Positions 52,778-64,000 of a DNA stretch of 64,000 nucleotides are shown piece by piece. Origin of the DNA: Humulus lupulus (taxonomy: Eukaryota > Streptophyta > Magnoliopsida > Rosales > Cannabaceae); contig NC_084793.1 of assembly GCF_963169125.1 (NCBI RefSeq), positions 97,855,071-97,919,070 on the forward strand. The letters are read 5' to 3'. The notes beneath the pieces were generated by a model. It made no database searches. It had not been told where the DNA came from and was given only the letters and a program-made list of their open reading frames with translations. The position numbers and the translations under genes are program-made. How positions within the stretch are numbered: the stretch's first letter is position 1; every line of letters begins with the position of its first letter.

Positions 52778-53754
52778 TCTCTTCATTATAGCAGCGGAGG
52801 TTCTTTCTAGACTTCTCTTCAAAGAGGAGGAGACCATGAATCTGAGGGGCATCCAGTTAGCAAGATGAGGCGGCCCAATCAGTCATCTGATGTTCGCTGA
52901 TGATGTTATGTTGTTCAGGAGATAGAAGCTAAATGCTTCATGAAGTGCATGAATAGATATTGTAAGTGGTCTGGCGAGAAATTCAATAAGGTAAAAGGGT
53001 CCCCACTGCGCAAGCTATCAACATTGTAGAGTTACTTGGTGTTTCTAGCCTGAAAGGGACTCGACTCATCTGGGCCTCCGTGTTATTAATTCCAAAAGGA
53101 AAGTTGATGATCGGAGGTTCATAGTGAACATAGTCTAGGTGAGAGTTCAAGGATGGAAATCCAAATTACTATCCAAAGCTGGTAGAGGAACTCTTATCCA
53201 AACAGTGGGAGCTTCGTTGGTAACTTATGTGGCTACTAGTGGACTGATGCCAAAATCTACTATGGAAGAAGTAAACAAGACATTGAGATCCTTCTAGTGG
53301 CGAGACTCTGAAGAGAAGAAAGTTATGCACATTGTCGCTTGGTCAAAGCTAAGCAAACCCAAATGTTTAGGCGGGTTGGAATTTAGAACGACAAGCTCCA
53401 TAAATGAAGCTTTCCTGACTAAAAGGGCGTGGGAGTTGGTTAGTGGCACTAAAGGCCTATGGCACAAACAAATGGAAGCTAAATACATCAAAGGAGACCT
53501 TTTTCTAACATGCAATGCTAAGAAGTCAAACTCCCCATCTTTGGAAAACAATCCTGAATGGGAGAGAAAACTTAAGCAAAGGCCTTTGCAGGCATATTGG
53601 GAATGGGAAGTCGATGTCTATCTGGTTTGACAATTGGGTACTGGGAAACGAACGCAACCCAAGTCCTCTAAGGGACGCAACTGATGGTGTCAATTGTGTT
53701 AGTGAGTTCATATTAAATGGGGAATGGAATATTCCAAAGTTAAAGCAATGGTTT
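52778..53754 (+). pseudogene. LINE-G piece 3: RT end and following region
   Basis: Resumes with FIIAAEVLSRLLFKEEE, then PISHLMFADDVMLF (near 52880; catalytic FADD intact), a maturase-like stretch, SKFKLLSKAGRGTLIQ-like reading near 53160, and the clean block HIVAWSKLSKPKCLGGLEFR ... NEAFLTKRAWEL, KQMEAKYIKGD (53330-53500). It ends at LKQWF, where a solo LTR begins; the frame continues at 58130 with NGEAVNRII. Confidence 0.88.
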
Positions 53755-54235
53755 TGTAACGTCCTGGTTAGCCAAGACCGTCACACTGTGTATTTTAAAT
53801 AGTGCTTAACCCGCTAAATGGGTCTTTAGGCCATAAACGTGCATCTAAATGTAATTAATAGGCCAGGGTTAAAAATTCAAGTTAAAAGGAACGAATATTT
53901 GATTAAAAGTGTTAAAAAATGTACATGGGATCCCATAATAATGTTTACAAAGTTGTTTACAGTTCAAAATGGTCATTACAATTCCAAAAGTTACAACCCG
54001 CCGACCTAAGCGGCAAAAATAGGGTTACACCCTAGTTCCTCTGAGAAACCTTGGCCGTGGTGGTCAAGCGGTCGCGTATGTACACATCACCACCTAAGCT
54101 CTCCACTCATGGCTGGGTAAGCTTTTCTTTTCTTTTACCTGCACCACATAGCACCCGTGAGCCAAGGGTCGAGAAGAAAACTTATTACTACATGCATACA
54201 AGTACAAGTAAATGACTATAGAATCATTTAGAGGC

Positions 54236-56360
54236 CCGCATCCCTAATCAGATGACCATAGAGTCAACCTGGGGTCCTTTGCCCTGAATAGACGACATGG
54301 AGTCATCCTGGAGTCCTTTGCCCTAGCTGTAATGCCCCGACTAATTCTAGACCTCGGACCATTAAAAACTACTAAACATAACTACTAATTTGAATATATA
54401 TATATAAGAAATAACATAACTTTATTTAAAACTCAAAATATTGTGCCAAATACAAAGTAAAGTATGGGTACCCATTGTTTAGTACATAAACCATAAAAAC
54501 ATAACTTTAATCAATTGTTTAAATACTAAGTGCGAAAATACATAAAAACATAAATCAAAAGACTTTAAAAACAACTTCATCCTCGATCTTCTAGCAGTCC
54601 ATTCAATTCATTCATCCTTAACACACATGCCAAGCTGCAACGAATCCTTCCCGCCTTCCATGCTCACTTTCCTGCATCATCTAAAAAGAAAGGAATGATC
54701 CTAATGCCCAGCAAGGAAAATCAACTAACAACAGATATTCCATAAATCAGAAAACATGCATGTACTATAAAACATATGACTATAAAAACGTATATCATAA
54801 AGGACTAAAATATTAATGACCATTAACTCATTAACATGGTATGTGATAAAACCATCTAGGTCCTCTGTCTACTAATTGAGGTAGGTTAGATCACAACTAT
54901 AGTATATGATAACCCATCTAGGTCCTCTGTCTACTAATATAGGTAGGGTAAATCATAACTCTAAACCACGAAAATGATAAAAATTGTTGGGGCTTGCTAT
55001 CTAAGCAAGTCATATGCCCAAGGACTACAACATATATCATATCACATATCATAACATAAACATATAAACACATATAATCTAACCTATTTTCCTTATCAAA
55101 AACCGGGATATGGAGACAAGAACAGGATTTTGGAACACTCCTAAAACCAACCGTAAAAATCGTGAGCTTCCAAAGAAAAAGAGATGAAAAGCAAACTAAA
55201 CCATCCGAGTAGAAACTTACCGAAAAGAACCTGAAGTTTTAAGAAACTTAAACACCTAATCAAGAATCATAAACAAGAGTTAGGATCGGAAAGAAAATAA
55301 AAGAAAACTAAAGAATCATGAAGAGCTGAACTTAAGGATAAGAATACCTTGAATGATCTTATGACTTGATCTATACCTCGATACCGAAATAACTCTATAT
55401 TTTACTTCCCAAGTGTTTAGAAAAGCTTAGATTGGAAAAGCTTTTTAACCCAAAACCCAAGTGTTTCTCTCTATAGTAACCTTAGCAGCTTGGAGGCTCT
55501 GATCAATGCTTGAAGAATGAAGGAAAATGCTGAGTACTAGGTCCTATTTATAGAGTTCGAGGAGTGAAACTAACCCATTTTAGAATGGATAAATAAATGA
55601 GTATAAAATGAAAAGGATTTGAATTTTCGTTCAGCAGATGCCCAAAACTCGGTCAAAATCGTTCAAATGCAGGTTCAAGTGGTTAAGGCTATTTTTAAAT
55701 TTAAAATCCCAAACTTTCAAAATAAATGCACCAGGGGCAATGTATCACCTACCCTAGGCGATATATTGCCTAGACTATTTTCCCAAGCTCCGTTCGTTCA
55801 TTCCTGCGAAGTCGACATGTTTTCCGTATCTTTCGTAGGCGATATATCGACCCCTATAGCTGCGATATATCGACATACGTTGATATATCAAACACGCAAT
55901 TGCACTTTTTCAGCATATTTTTAATTGATTAAACAGCTTTGACTGAGTCAAAACGTGATCCTAACAACTGTTGGAAGGTTCTAGAGCTTCTAGATCTTTC
56001 TTTTAATTAAACTATTCATCAAAATACTTAAATCCTTAATAAACATGATTATGACAAGTGTCACATAATAATTATATCTAAACCTTAGGTTATAATAAAT
56101 AATATTTCTAAGACCAGCAATATTAATCAAACCTTATGTTATAATTAATATTTCTAAACTATAGGTTAAACTTATAAAATCCATAAATGTTGCTATGAGT
56201 TTCCAACTAAGTCCCGGCTTGAACCAAAATCCACGGAAACTAACATGCTACAAACTACTACTAACTACTACTACTATCTATCTAGGTAAAATTCTGGGAC
56301 ACTACACTAGCCATGCAACCATAGAGTCACCCAGGGCCTTTTGCCCTAGCTCTGAGTAAC
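54236..56360. repeat. Short direct repeats split by solo LTR 2
   Basis: A unit of about 45-50 bp, ACCATAGAGTCAACCTGGGG followed by TCCTTTGCCCT, occurs near 54246 and 54290 and, beyond the nested LTR, near 56319. The array belongs to the chromovirus LTR and was cut by the insertion. Confidence 0.7.
54323..56311 (-). mobile_element. Solo LTR 2 (about 2.0 kb), same family as solo LTR 1
   Basis: 54328-56306, plus view TGTAATGCCCCGACTAATTC...TTCTGGGACACTACA, duplication CTAGC at 54323-54327 and 56307-56311. Its reverse complement aligns end to end with solo LTR 1 (42080-44088). TATA box on the minus strand (CTATAAATAGG, near 55540). Confidence 0.93.
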
Positions 56361-56465
56361 TAGCCATAGAACTAGTCAAGCGCTTTAGTTCTTTACGACC
56401 ATTGGGTCGGACGAGCGTGTAACACTCTCTTGATTAGAATTAATCATATCGACCAGTGTTCGACG

Positions 56466-56612
56466 CACTATTGCCGTTCTTGACTGATAAGTCAGTGCTT
56501 TATGACCAGCGCTCAATGCTATTGCAATCCTTGACTGATAAGTCGATTCTTTACGACTAGCACTCAGTGCTATTGCCATCCTTGATTGATAAGTCAATAT
56601 TTTTCTCAAGTG
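56466..56612. repeat. 51-bp tandem repeat, about three copies
   Basis: TTGACTGATAAGTC recurs at 56480, 56531 and 56582 with flanking TGCTATTGCCATCC and CTTTACGACCAGC(G/A)CTCA. It lies within the chromovirus solo LTR. I could not find it in the element E LTR. Confidence 0.8.
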
Positions 56613-58129
56613 AATAATGCAACATATATCCATATATAGAGCACTCAACATGCTTTATCAATAATCATGCGCAATTACAGGGACCAATGCCCTATCAAGT
56701 ATGTCACATAATGGGTGCAGTTTTCTTACCTCCGATTCGAGCGTAAAATAACTTAAGAGCGACCCTTGAGCACGATCCTAACCTTGAGCCCTTAGCAATA
56801 ACCTAGTCATAACCAAATACGAAATCCCATCAATAATGAGCTATTAAAGGTTCCCAGACCAAGTCCTAGCCCCCAGGACCTCGAATTCTACCAAACCGGG
56901 TAGTAGATTCGATCCTGAGCCTTAAGGTTTGAAACCCCGATCTTAAAACCTATGTTGGCTTAAAAGAACCAAGCGGGTCGCGACCTGCCCCCAAGGACCA
57001 CAACGCGCCTCCTAGACAAAAAACCCCCTGTCTGGGTGCCGGGGGTGGGGATGCGACTTGCCCTTGAGGGTTGCGGCGCGCTATCAAGACAGAGCCCTAT
57101 CCAGGCTCTGGGGTTCGCTTAGGTCGCGACACCCAAGAACACAACCGCGACTTGACCTTGCGAACCCAGCACCCCTACTTTTCCTTCAGTCCTAACACAA
57201 CCAAAAACATTTCCAAACAATCCCAAAATCATAACTAAAACCCAATATAACATTATCACCAAACCAACAGTAAAACCCAAGCTTTAAAACACTCAAAACA
57301 CTACCAAAAACCCAATCCCATAACCAAGCTTTCAAGCTTAAGAACATCATAAAAACAGAGAAATAACTTGAAAATTCAAGCTTAGAATCATTACCTCAAT
57401 CAATGAATTATCCCTTAGCTTTACCCAATCAAGAACCTAGCTCAAACTTAGCTTCAATTCTCTTAAACTCCAAGCCTTCCTCAAGAAAATCAAAGAGAAA
57501 TGAGAGAGAGTGTGTCCGAGAGAGAGAAAGAAGAGTGCCCTGTTCTGCTGCTTCCTTTGGTTCATTCTACAACCTTTAAGGGGAAAATGACCAATATACC
57601 CCAAGGGACAATATTCTCTCTCAAAGCCCCTCAATGGCAGTTTTGTCATTTGCCACCTACCTGTTAATCATAATTAACGTCTCCCAATTCCCATTACTCC
57701 CAATATCCTCAAATAATTATCAAATCATTTCCCATTACTCGCTTGATCCCGGTAATGTACTAAGTACCAAATTACCCCTAGGCTCCCCCCGAGCCAGGTA
57801 ATTGACCCCGTTATGACTAAGCTGCTAACTTGCTTCCTAGGATCGCCTCATGCCAAATAACTCAAATATATCCACATAATAATGTAGTCTCACCCATATA
57901 TCACATACATGCACATAAATACACAAATATGCCCTCAACGGGCCAAAATTATGAATATGCCCTTCTTATAAGAAACAACCCCATATATATGAAAATACAA
58001 CCACATAATAATACAACCCACATAATCATGCATATAAACATATAATAACACATTAAACCAATTATTGCCCTCTTGATCCCCTAGTCTAGATACTAAGCCA
58101 TATTAGGGAATTTGGGGCGTTACAGGTTC

Positions 58130-59256
58130 AATGGGGAGGCAGTGAATAGAATTATTAATATTGATCTTCCTTGCTATGACAAGGAGGGTTATTGGCAATG
58201 GGATATCGAAACTATAAGGAAACTCAGTATAAAATCTACAATCTCCATCCCCTTCATTTATCACCCTCAAAAGGAAATTTGGAAATGGATATGGAAGAGC
58301 GAAACCCACACCAGACACAAGTTACTTTGATGGTAGATTGCTATCAGATCATTACTAACAAAAGATAAACTGACAACTGTTATGGAGATAAGTAATACTA
58401 ATTGTATATTGTGTTTTGGTTCATTGGAAACAACCATGCATCTATTCTGGACTTGCCTTTTGCATCACGATTGTGGTTTATAAATGTTTAGGGGTTGAAA
58501 ACTGAGGCGTGAGAGTGAACGACTGGGAAGAGTGGTTTAGTTATTTAAGAGATCACTCTAGTAGACCTCACGACCTGAGTTTCAATGAGTTCTTACTCAA
58601 TCCATCAATCCTGATAGATATGGTTGGGAAGGAACAAAATGGGATAAATCATGGTTCCAAACTGTAGCAATTCCAATCGTTATGCAGCGTGTTTAGAAAC
58701 AAAGTCAACGAATGGCAGTTGGTCAACAATGGAGCAAAACTGAATCAGTTAAATTGGAACCCACCCCTTTCGGGCTGGTTATGTTTCACAATAGATGTTC
58801 CAATAAGCAATATGGAAACGACCCTTCCAGGGATCAGGAGGTGTCATGAAGGAAATGTAGTTTTTGTGGTAAACGCTAGAGTTCCTAACTCTAGTATTAG
58901 CAGCTTCGCATGCGGTTAAGCTTAAAAGTTAATATAACATATTCCAAAGTGACAGCATATGGGTTATAAAGTCTCTAAAATCAGCTGGTCCTTGTCAAGC
59001 AATTGCGGTGGAAACATGCAGGGAGGAATTCACTTCCTATTGTAAACAATTCTTGGCTTGGGATGTTTTGAAAATTCCAAGAGAGGTGAACGTTGCAGCT
59101 CATAATGTGGTTAGGTTTGCCCACTCTGGTCACTTGGAAGGTACGTTAGATTAGAGTAATTGGCAAGTTGACCAGTTCAATGAATACAAGGCAATCCAGC
59201 CCCCATAAGGTTGCGAACTGCCTGAGCTCTTATAGAAAGGTTCTGGTGTTTATTTA
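58130..59256 (+). pseudogene. LINE-G piece 4: zinc-binding domain and RNase H
   Basis: Continues LKQWF with NGEAVNRIINIDLPCY, YWQWDIETIRKLSIKS, KEIWKWIWKSE and the C-terminal zinc-binding region CILCFGSLETTMHLFWTC (near 58408). A plant-LINE RNase H-like domain follows (WNPPLSGWLCFTIDV near 58755, EGNVVFVVNARV near 58850, QAIAVETCREEF near 58998). Several stops. It ends at the element E LTR; no poly-A tail is seen, so the tail should lie beyond element E, outside the window. Confidence 0.85.
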
Positions 59257-61645
59257 TTTAACGCCCTGGATATCCAAGATCGTTACACTGTATGTTTATA
59301 AAGGTGCAAGACTCACTAATCAAGTCATTTAATTCAAAACGTGTTACCAAAACTATAGTTGAACTAGGGTTAAAAGATTTTGGTCTCAAAGCTTCATTTC
59401 TTTTAAATAAACATTCTTTTTACATAGGATCCCTAAAGTAATAAGTTAAAGACTGTTTAAAAAAGATTCAAGATTTAAATACAGTGATTAGCCACTCTAA
59501 GGCAAACACATACGGTTAAGCATTTCTCGTCCTGTTCCACTCCTCGGGCGTGGCGGCCGAACAGCTGACTATGTACATTCAGCCCCGCAGCTCTCTATCT
59601 CATGATTGGTCCAACTTGCCTTTGCCTTTACCTGCACCACGTAGCACCTGTGAGCCAAGGCCCAGCAAGAAAACACAATAACAGAGTACAATCATTCAAC
59701 AGACAATCAAATAACTCATACTGCACAAGCATGTACTCAACAGTTTAAGCATTCATGTTAATCAAGTATTCAGCATACCAAGTATATCATCTCATATCAA
59801 TAATCAATTCACATATGATAACTAGGGTTAACGCCCTTAGGCCGCACCCTCTATTTATCCCATTGACTTCGGCTCGCTTAAACCGAGCTCAGTGAATATT
59901 AAGTTGTCCTCAGCTACCAGTGGCCGAGTCGCGCCCTGTGCGCAAGTATAGTTTACGGCACCCTTAGGTCGTTTATCACATGTCCCATGGCATAATACCA
60001 TCTATGATATCATACAGATATAGGGAGCTCTTAGTCCCATCACAAACACATAACCGGATGCAGTTTTCTTACCTTTAGATTCACTAGCTTTATTCAATTT
60101 GATCCTCAAGCACGATCCCGTTTGAGCCCTAGCGTACACCTAGTCACAACCATAGATCATAATCATCACCAAACCTCAAGTCCAAAACCTATCCTCGGGA
60201 CCAATCCCGAGCCCTCGGGAAGCCTTAATTCCACCAAACGGGGTGGTGGAATCAAACCCTGAACCCCCGGGCAAAAACCCTTGAAAATAACCTAAAAAAC
60301 CCCTTTCTGGAAACAGGGTAGCGCTACAACACTACAAACAGAGCCTAAAATGCCCCAGACCACATAGCCTAGCGCTACAACGCCCAATGACTAGCACTGT
60401 AGCGCTAGTCATAGCACAACAAACCCTGCATTTTCCTCCTTCGATTTTCCCCGAGACAAACCTTACCAAAACTCTTCCAAACTTCAACCAAACATAAAAA
60501 CAAGCTTATCAACATCCTCTACTCATCCCAAACATCCCAACCACACATACCTCAATCACATGCAATCCAAATCACAAAATTCACCATGGCTGAACCTAAA
60601 GCTCAAAATCTCAGCAAAACCACAGAAATCACAAAGCTTAAAGCTAGAGTTTCTTACCTTTGATGGATGAGCTTAGACTAGGTTGTCTCCCAATCTTTCT
60701 TAGCCTTCTCCTCCTGAAATCTTCAGCCTCAACTCCCTAGAATTCCCACAGAACTTTGCTTAGAAAAACCAGCTCAACACCAATACCAGGAACTGAAATA
60801 TTAACCTCAAAGTCTTACTTCAACTAATGAACAACATCAGCTAGTTTCCCCAACTTGATCAAGACCCCAAGTATACAATCTTAGCCTTAAGCTCCTTTGA
60901 ATTCTAGCCTCAAATCTCCAAAAGAAAATGATGAAGTAGTCCCAAACCGATCTTAGAAATTGCCTTGTTTTTCCTTCCCTTTTCCTTCTCTTCTTTCTTT
61001 TCTTTCCTTTCTTTCCTTCAGACTTCCAGCCCTTTCTACACAATCAACTAAGGAATAAAGCCAAAACAACACTTAACACCTATCCTTTATAAGCCAAATG
61101 GCCACAATACCTTCCCATTATCCCTAAGCCTTTAAATCAACCTAAGGACATTTTGGTCATTTATTCCCAATTCCCTCTAATTCCTCGAATCTCTCTAATA
61201 TTTACCGCTTACTTCCCGACACCTAACCAATCACCAATTATATTATCCAATATCAAAATAGAGTCCAATATATTCTCTAAATTCCCATAAATACCCCCAG
61301 GCTCGCCTCGAGCCGGGTATAAATCCCCGTCGTGACTTTTTCGCTAAACCGCTCACTAAGATCATCTCTAGTCACAGATTACAGATATATCCACATAATA
61401 ATGTGGTCTCGACAATTTATCACATATATATATACAGTTATGCCCTCAACGGGCCAAAATTACAATTATGCCACTCTAACCTAATTAGGGCCTACATGCA
61501 TACTAGTACACATAGTCATGCATCACAAATATTTAAATAATCATATAACATGCTTTTAGCCATTAAATCACATATAATCCAGTTATGCCCTCCCGGCACA
61601 CTATTCAAGGCCCTTAAGCCTTAATAGTAAATTCGGGTCGTTACA
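59257..61645 (-). repeat. 3' LTR of chromovirus E
   Basis: 2,389 bp. Minus view TGTAACGACCCGAATTTAC... to ...CAGGGCGTTAAA, where the expected final CA has changed to AA. Three AGCGCT palindromes in TAGCGCTACAAC contexts lie near 60322, 60369 and 60399. Homologous to the solo LTR at 53755-58124. Confidence 0.9.
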
Positions 61646-61660
61646 ACTATCCCCTCCTAA
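61646..61660 (-). other. Polypurine tract of chromovirus E
   Basis: Minus strand TTAGGAGGGGATAGT directly before the LTR start TGTAACG. Confidence 0.8.
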
Positions 61661-61681
61661 TGAGAATTTCTTCCTCAAAAT

Positions 61682-62839
61682 TTACCTGAATAACTCGGGA
61701 TACTGATCCCGCATTGCTGTCTCAAGCTCCCAGGTCGCCTCCTCGACCCTACTATTCCTCCACAATACTTTAACAAGAGGAATCATCTTATTCCGTAATA
61801 CTTTATCTTTTCGATCTAAGATCTGAACCGGTTGTTCCTCATAAGCTAAATCTATCTGCAATTCCAAATCTTCATATCTCAACACATGAGTCGCATCTGA
61901 GACGTACTTCCGGAGCATAGAAACATGGAATACATCATGGACTCCTGACAACGATGGTGGCAAAGCCACCTGACCAATCCTTTCAAGGATCTCAAAAGGT
62001 CCAATGAATCTAGGGCTTAGTTTTCCCTTCTTTCCAAACCTCCTCACCCCTCGCAACGGTGAAACTCGGAGAAACACGTGGTCCCCAACCTGGAACTCCA
62101 CGTCTCTATGCTTAGGTTCAGCATAGCTTTTCTGTCTGCTCTGTGAGGCGAGCATCCTAGCTTGGATCTTCTCTATAGCTTCACTTGTCCTCTGAACCAT
62201 ATATGGCCCCAAATACTTTCTCTCACCCATCTCATCCCAATGAATAGGTGATCTACATTTCCTCCCATATAACATCTCATAGGGAGCCACTCCAATCGTT
62301 GCTTGGTAACTATTATTATATGAAAATTCAATCAACGGGAGATACTTACTCCATGATCCCTCAAAGTCTATCACACACACTCTGAGCATAACCTCCATCA
62401 ACTGAATTGTCCTCTCAGACTGTCCATCAGTCTGAGGATGAAAGGCTGTACTGAACTTCAACTGAGTCCCCATAGCCTTCTGCGAACCACCCCAAAACTT
62501 GGAAGTAAAGATAGGATCCCGGTCTGACACTATAGACTTAGGAACCCCATGAAGACGTACGATCTCCCTCACATACAACTCAGCATACTGATCCACGGTA
62601 TATGTCGACCTCACTGGAAGAAAATGGGCTGACTTGGTGTATCTATCCACTATCACCCACACCAAGTCATGAAGCCCAAATGTTCTGGGTAAACCTCCCA
62701 CAAAATCCATCGTAATATCCTCCCATTTCCACTCGGGAATACCCAAAGGCTGAAGCAACCCTGCAGGTCGCTGATGCTCAGCTTTCACCTGCTGACAGGT
62801 TAAACACTTGGCTACGTACTCAACCACATCCCTCTTCAT
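61682..62839 (-). CDS. Chromovirus E integrase and chromodomain
   Basis: 385 open codons, the 3' end of the polyprotein; the first Met is internal. CLTCQ supplies the Cys pair of the zinc site (the His pair lies upstream, beyond a stop). Catalytic core: WKWEDITMDFVGGLP (first Asp), VSDRDPIF (second Asp), FHPQTDGQSERTIQ (Glu), all present. PYEMLYGRKCRSP and the FLRVSPLRGVRRFGKKGKL block lead to a C-terminal chromodomain from about residue 335 (ILDRKDKVLRNK, VKVLWRN, EEATWELE), ending YPELFR. The chromodomain is thought to steer insertion to marked chromatin. This piece itself looks intact. Confidence 0.94.
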   Translation of the reverse strand: MKRDVVEYVAKCLTCQQVKAEHQRPAGLLQPLGIPEWKWEDITMDFVGGLPRTFGLHDLVWVIVDRYTKSAHFLPVRSTYTVDQYAELYVREIVRLHGVPKSIVSDRDPIFTSKFWGGSQKAMGTQLKFSTAFHPQTDGQSERTIQLMEVMLRVCVIDFEGSWSKYLPLIEFSYNNSYQATIGVAPYEMLYGRKCRSPIHWDEMGERKYLGPYMVQRTSEAIEKIQARMLASQSRQKSYAEPKHRDVEFQVGDHVFLRVSPLRGVRRFGKKGKLSPRFIGPFEILERIGQVALPPSLSGVHDVFHVSMLRKYVSDATHVLRYEDLELQIDLAYEEQPVQILDRKDKVLRNKMIPLVKVLWRNSRVEEATWELETAMRDQYPELFR

Positions 62840-64000
62840 CCTGGGCCACCAATATAATGTCTATAGATCCTGGTACATCTTTGTGGTACTCGGATGAAGT
62901 GAGTACGGCGTCGTATGAGACTCATCCAATATCTCTCGTCTGATCCCCTCATCTGCTGGAACACAAATCCATCCCTAATACCGAAGCAAACCAATCTCAG
63001 AGATAGAATAGTCCTTAGCTACTCCCGCTAAGACATTCTCTCTAACCTCTTGTAACTGAGTGTTTACCAATTGCCCTTCTCTATTCCGCTCTAGCAGGGT
63101 CGACTGCAGAGTAATATTGGCCAACCAGCCTACCACCAATTCTATCCCTGCCCTGACCATCTCATCAGCTAACTCTCTCGAGATCTGGGTGGAACTGTAT
63201 ACCTGACCTGGGCCTCTCCGGCTTAATGCATCCGCCACTACATTGGATTTTCCCGGATGGTAAAGAATATCACAATCATAATCTTTCACCAACTCTAGCC
63301 AACGCCTCTGTCTCATGTTCAGGTCCTTCTGCGTAAAGAAATACTTCAGACTCTTATGGTTAGTGTATACCTCGTACTTCTCCCCATACAGATAATGTCG
63401 CCAGATCTTCAGTGCGAATACCACCGCTGCTAGCTCCAAATCATGGGTAGGATACCGCTGCTCATACTCCTTCAGCTATCGTGATGCATAAACTATGAAC
63501 TTCTCATTCTACATCAACACACAGCCTAAACCCAACCTCGATGCATCACAGTAAACAACAAACTTCCCTTCCCCTGAAGGAAGACTCAACACAGGCGCCG
63601 TAATAAGTCGTCGCTTCAGCTCTTGGAAACTGTCCTCACACTTGTCTGACCAGACAAACTTCAAATTATTTCGTGTCAATTCCGTCATCGGTGCCGATAT
63701 CTTCAAGAAGCCTTCCACAAACCGTCTATAATAACCTGCTAAACCAAGAAAACTCCGCACCTCCGAGGCATTCCTTAGCCTCGGCCAATCCCTAACTGCC
63801 TCTAACTTAGATGGATCCATCTTAATCCCATCTGCACCCACGATATGTCCAAGGAATGTCACTTCTGGTAACCAAAATTCACATTTCTTAAACTTGGCGT
63901 ACAACTGATGCTCCCTCAAACTCTGTAGAACCTGTCGAAGATGAATCTCATGCTCTGCCTCTGAACTAGAGTACACTAAGATGTCGTTGATGAAGACAAT
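62840..64000 (-). pseudogene. Chromovirus E RT end, RNase H and integrase zinc region
   Basis: Same frame as the downstream integrase. [12 protein letters not shown] (63977-63997), where the family has FIDD, so one catalytic Asp is Asn (63986-63988); then [46 protein letters not shown]. RNase [18 protein letters not shown], stop TAG 63509 (Gln CAG), VYASR then TAG near 63477, [51 protein letters not shown]. Stop TAG at 62975, then the integrase His region DESHTTPYSLHPSTTKMYQ. No frameshift over the visible 770 codons. Confidence 0.92.

Larger units (their letters stand above)
53750..58129 (-). mobile_element. Solo LTR of the chromovirus E family, with nested solo LTR
   Basis: 53755-58124 starts TGTAACGTCCTGG and ends GGGGCGTTACA, with near-perfect duplication GGTTT/GGTTC (53750-53754, 58125-58129). 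Minus the nested LTR it is about 2,386 bp, matching the 2,389-bp LTR of element E at 59257-61645. Shared landmarks: CTTTACCTGCACCAC(A/G)TAGCACC(C/T)GTGAGCCAAGG (near 54138 and 59628), TGGGTGCAGTTTTCTTACCT, CTCAACGGGCCAAAATTA, CCGAGCC(A/G)GGTA. No internal region remains, so it arose by LTR-LTR recombination. Orientation is taken from element E. Confidence 0.92.
59257..64000 (-). mobile_element. Ty3-gypsy chromovirus E (Tekay-like), runs off right edge
   Basis: Minus-strand element: 3' LTR 59257-61645, polypurine tract, then pol with integrase plus chromodomain, RNase H and part of RT, continuing outside the window. The chromodomain and the C-terminal end YPELF are typical of the Tekay clade. 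In-frame stops and a changed RT catalytic residue show it is defective. Confidence 0.93.

Noticed and set aside
55619..55924. 101-codon ORF in solo LTR 2
   Set aside because: Lies in non-coding LTR, not conserved in the inverse copy.
60837..61043. Lys/Arg-rich ORF in the chromovirus E LTR
   Set aside because: Reading of a pyrimidine-rich (TTCC) tract; no family support.

Overview
The window is repeat-dense plant nuclear DNA. Every coding signal I can identify belongs to a retrotransposon: Ty3-gypsy elements of the Tat/Retand type (dual RNase H, antisense extra gene), a Ty3-gypsy chromovirus of Tekay type (C-terminal chromodomain), a Ty1-copia element, and two plant L1-type LINEs. This combination, plus AT-rich spacers and plant-type LTRs, points to an angiosperm, probably a eudicot; the species cannot be fixed from the sequence. 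I found no host gene, tRNA, rRNA or CRISPR array.

Layout. 1-6766: 3' part of Tat element A (decayed pol on +, antisense gene on -, 3' LTR). 6767-7421: part of another LTR, then AT-rich DNA to 8247. 8248-20993: complete Tat element B with 769/768 bp LTRs and a perfect 5-bp target duplication (GTTAC). 20999-59256: an old LINE (LINE-G, + strand) cut into four pieces by later insertions: copia element F (23217-49901, - strand, duplication AAAGA), an unclassified 2.65 kb insert (50126-52777), and a 2.4 kb solo LTR (53755-58124). Copia F itself contains a second LINE (LINE-H, - strand, 23736-27055), the very young Tat element C (27061-38626) and a 2.0 kb solo LTR (42080-44088, duplication CGCAG). 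The solo LTR at 53755-58124 contains a copy of that same 2.0 kb solo LTR in inverse orientation (54328-56306, duplication CTAGC). 59257-64000: 3' LTR and pol of chromovirus E on the - strand, running off the right edge.

How the parts work together. In Tat elements A, B and C a sense gag-pol unit faces a convergent antisense gene located between pol and the 3' LTR. That antisense gene looks like a real intron-containing gene: a TATA box in A and B, a 5' leader intron, an exon with a Transposase_28-like domain, a charged/proline-rich middle, and a terminal coiled-coil exon. Splice junctions and phases align among the copies. All three elements also carry a second polypurine-tract-like motif just after pol, so the antisense gene sits between two such tracts.

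Condition. None of the elements is intact. Element C has LTRs differing at only 3 positions, yet seven in-frame stops and a changed integrase catalytic residue, so it was probably copied from an already defective source using proteins supplied in trans.
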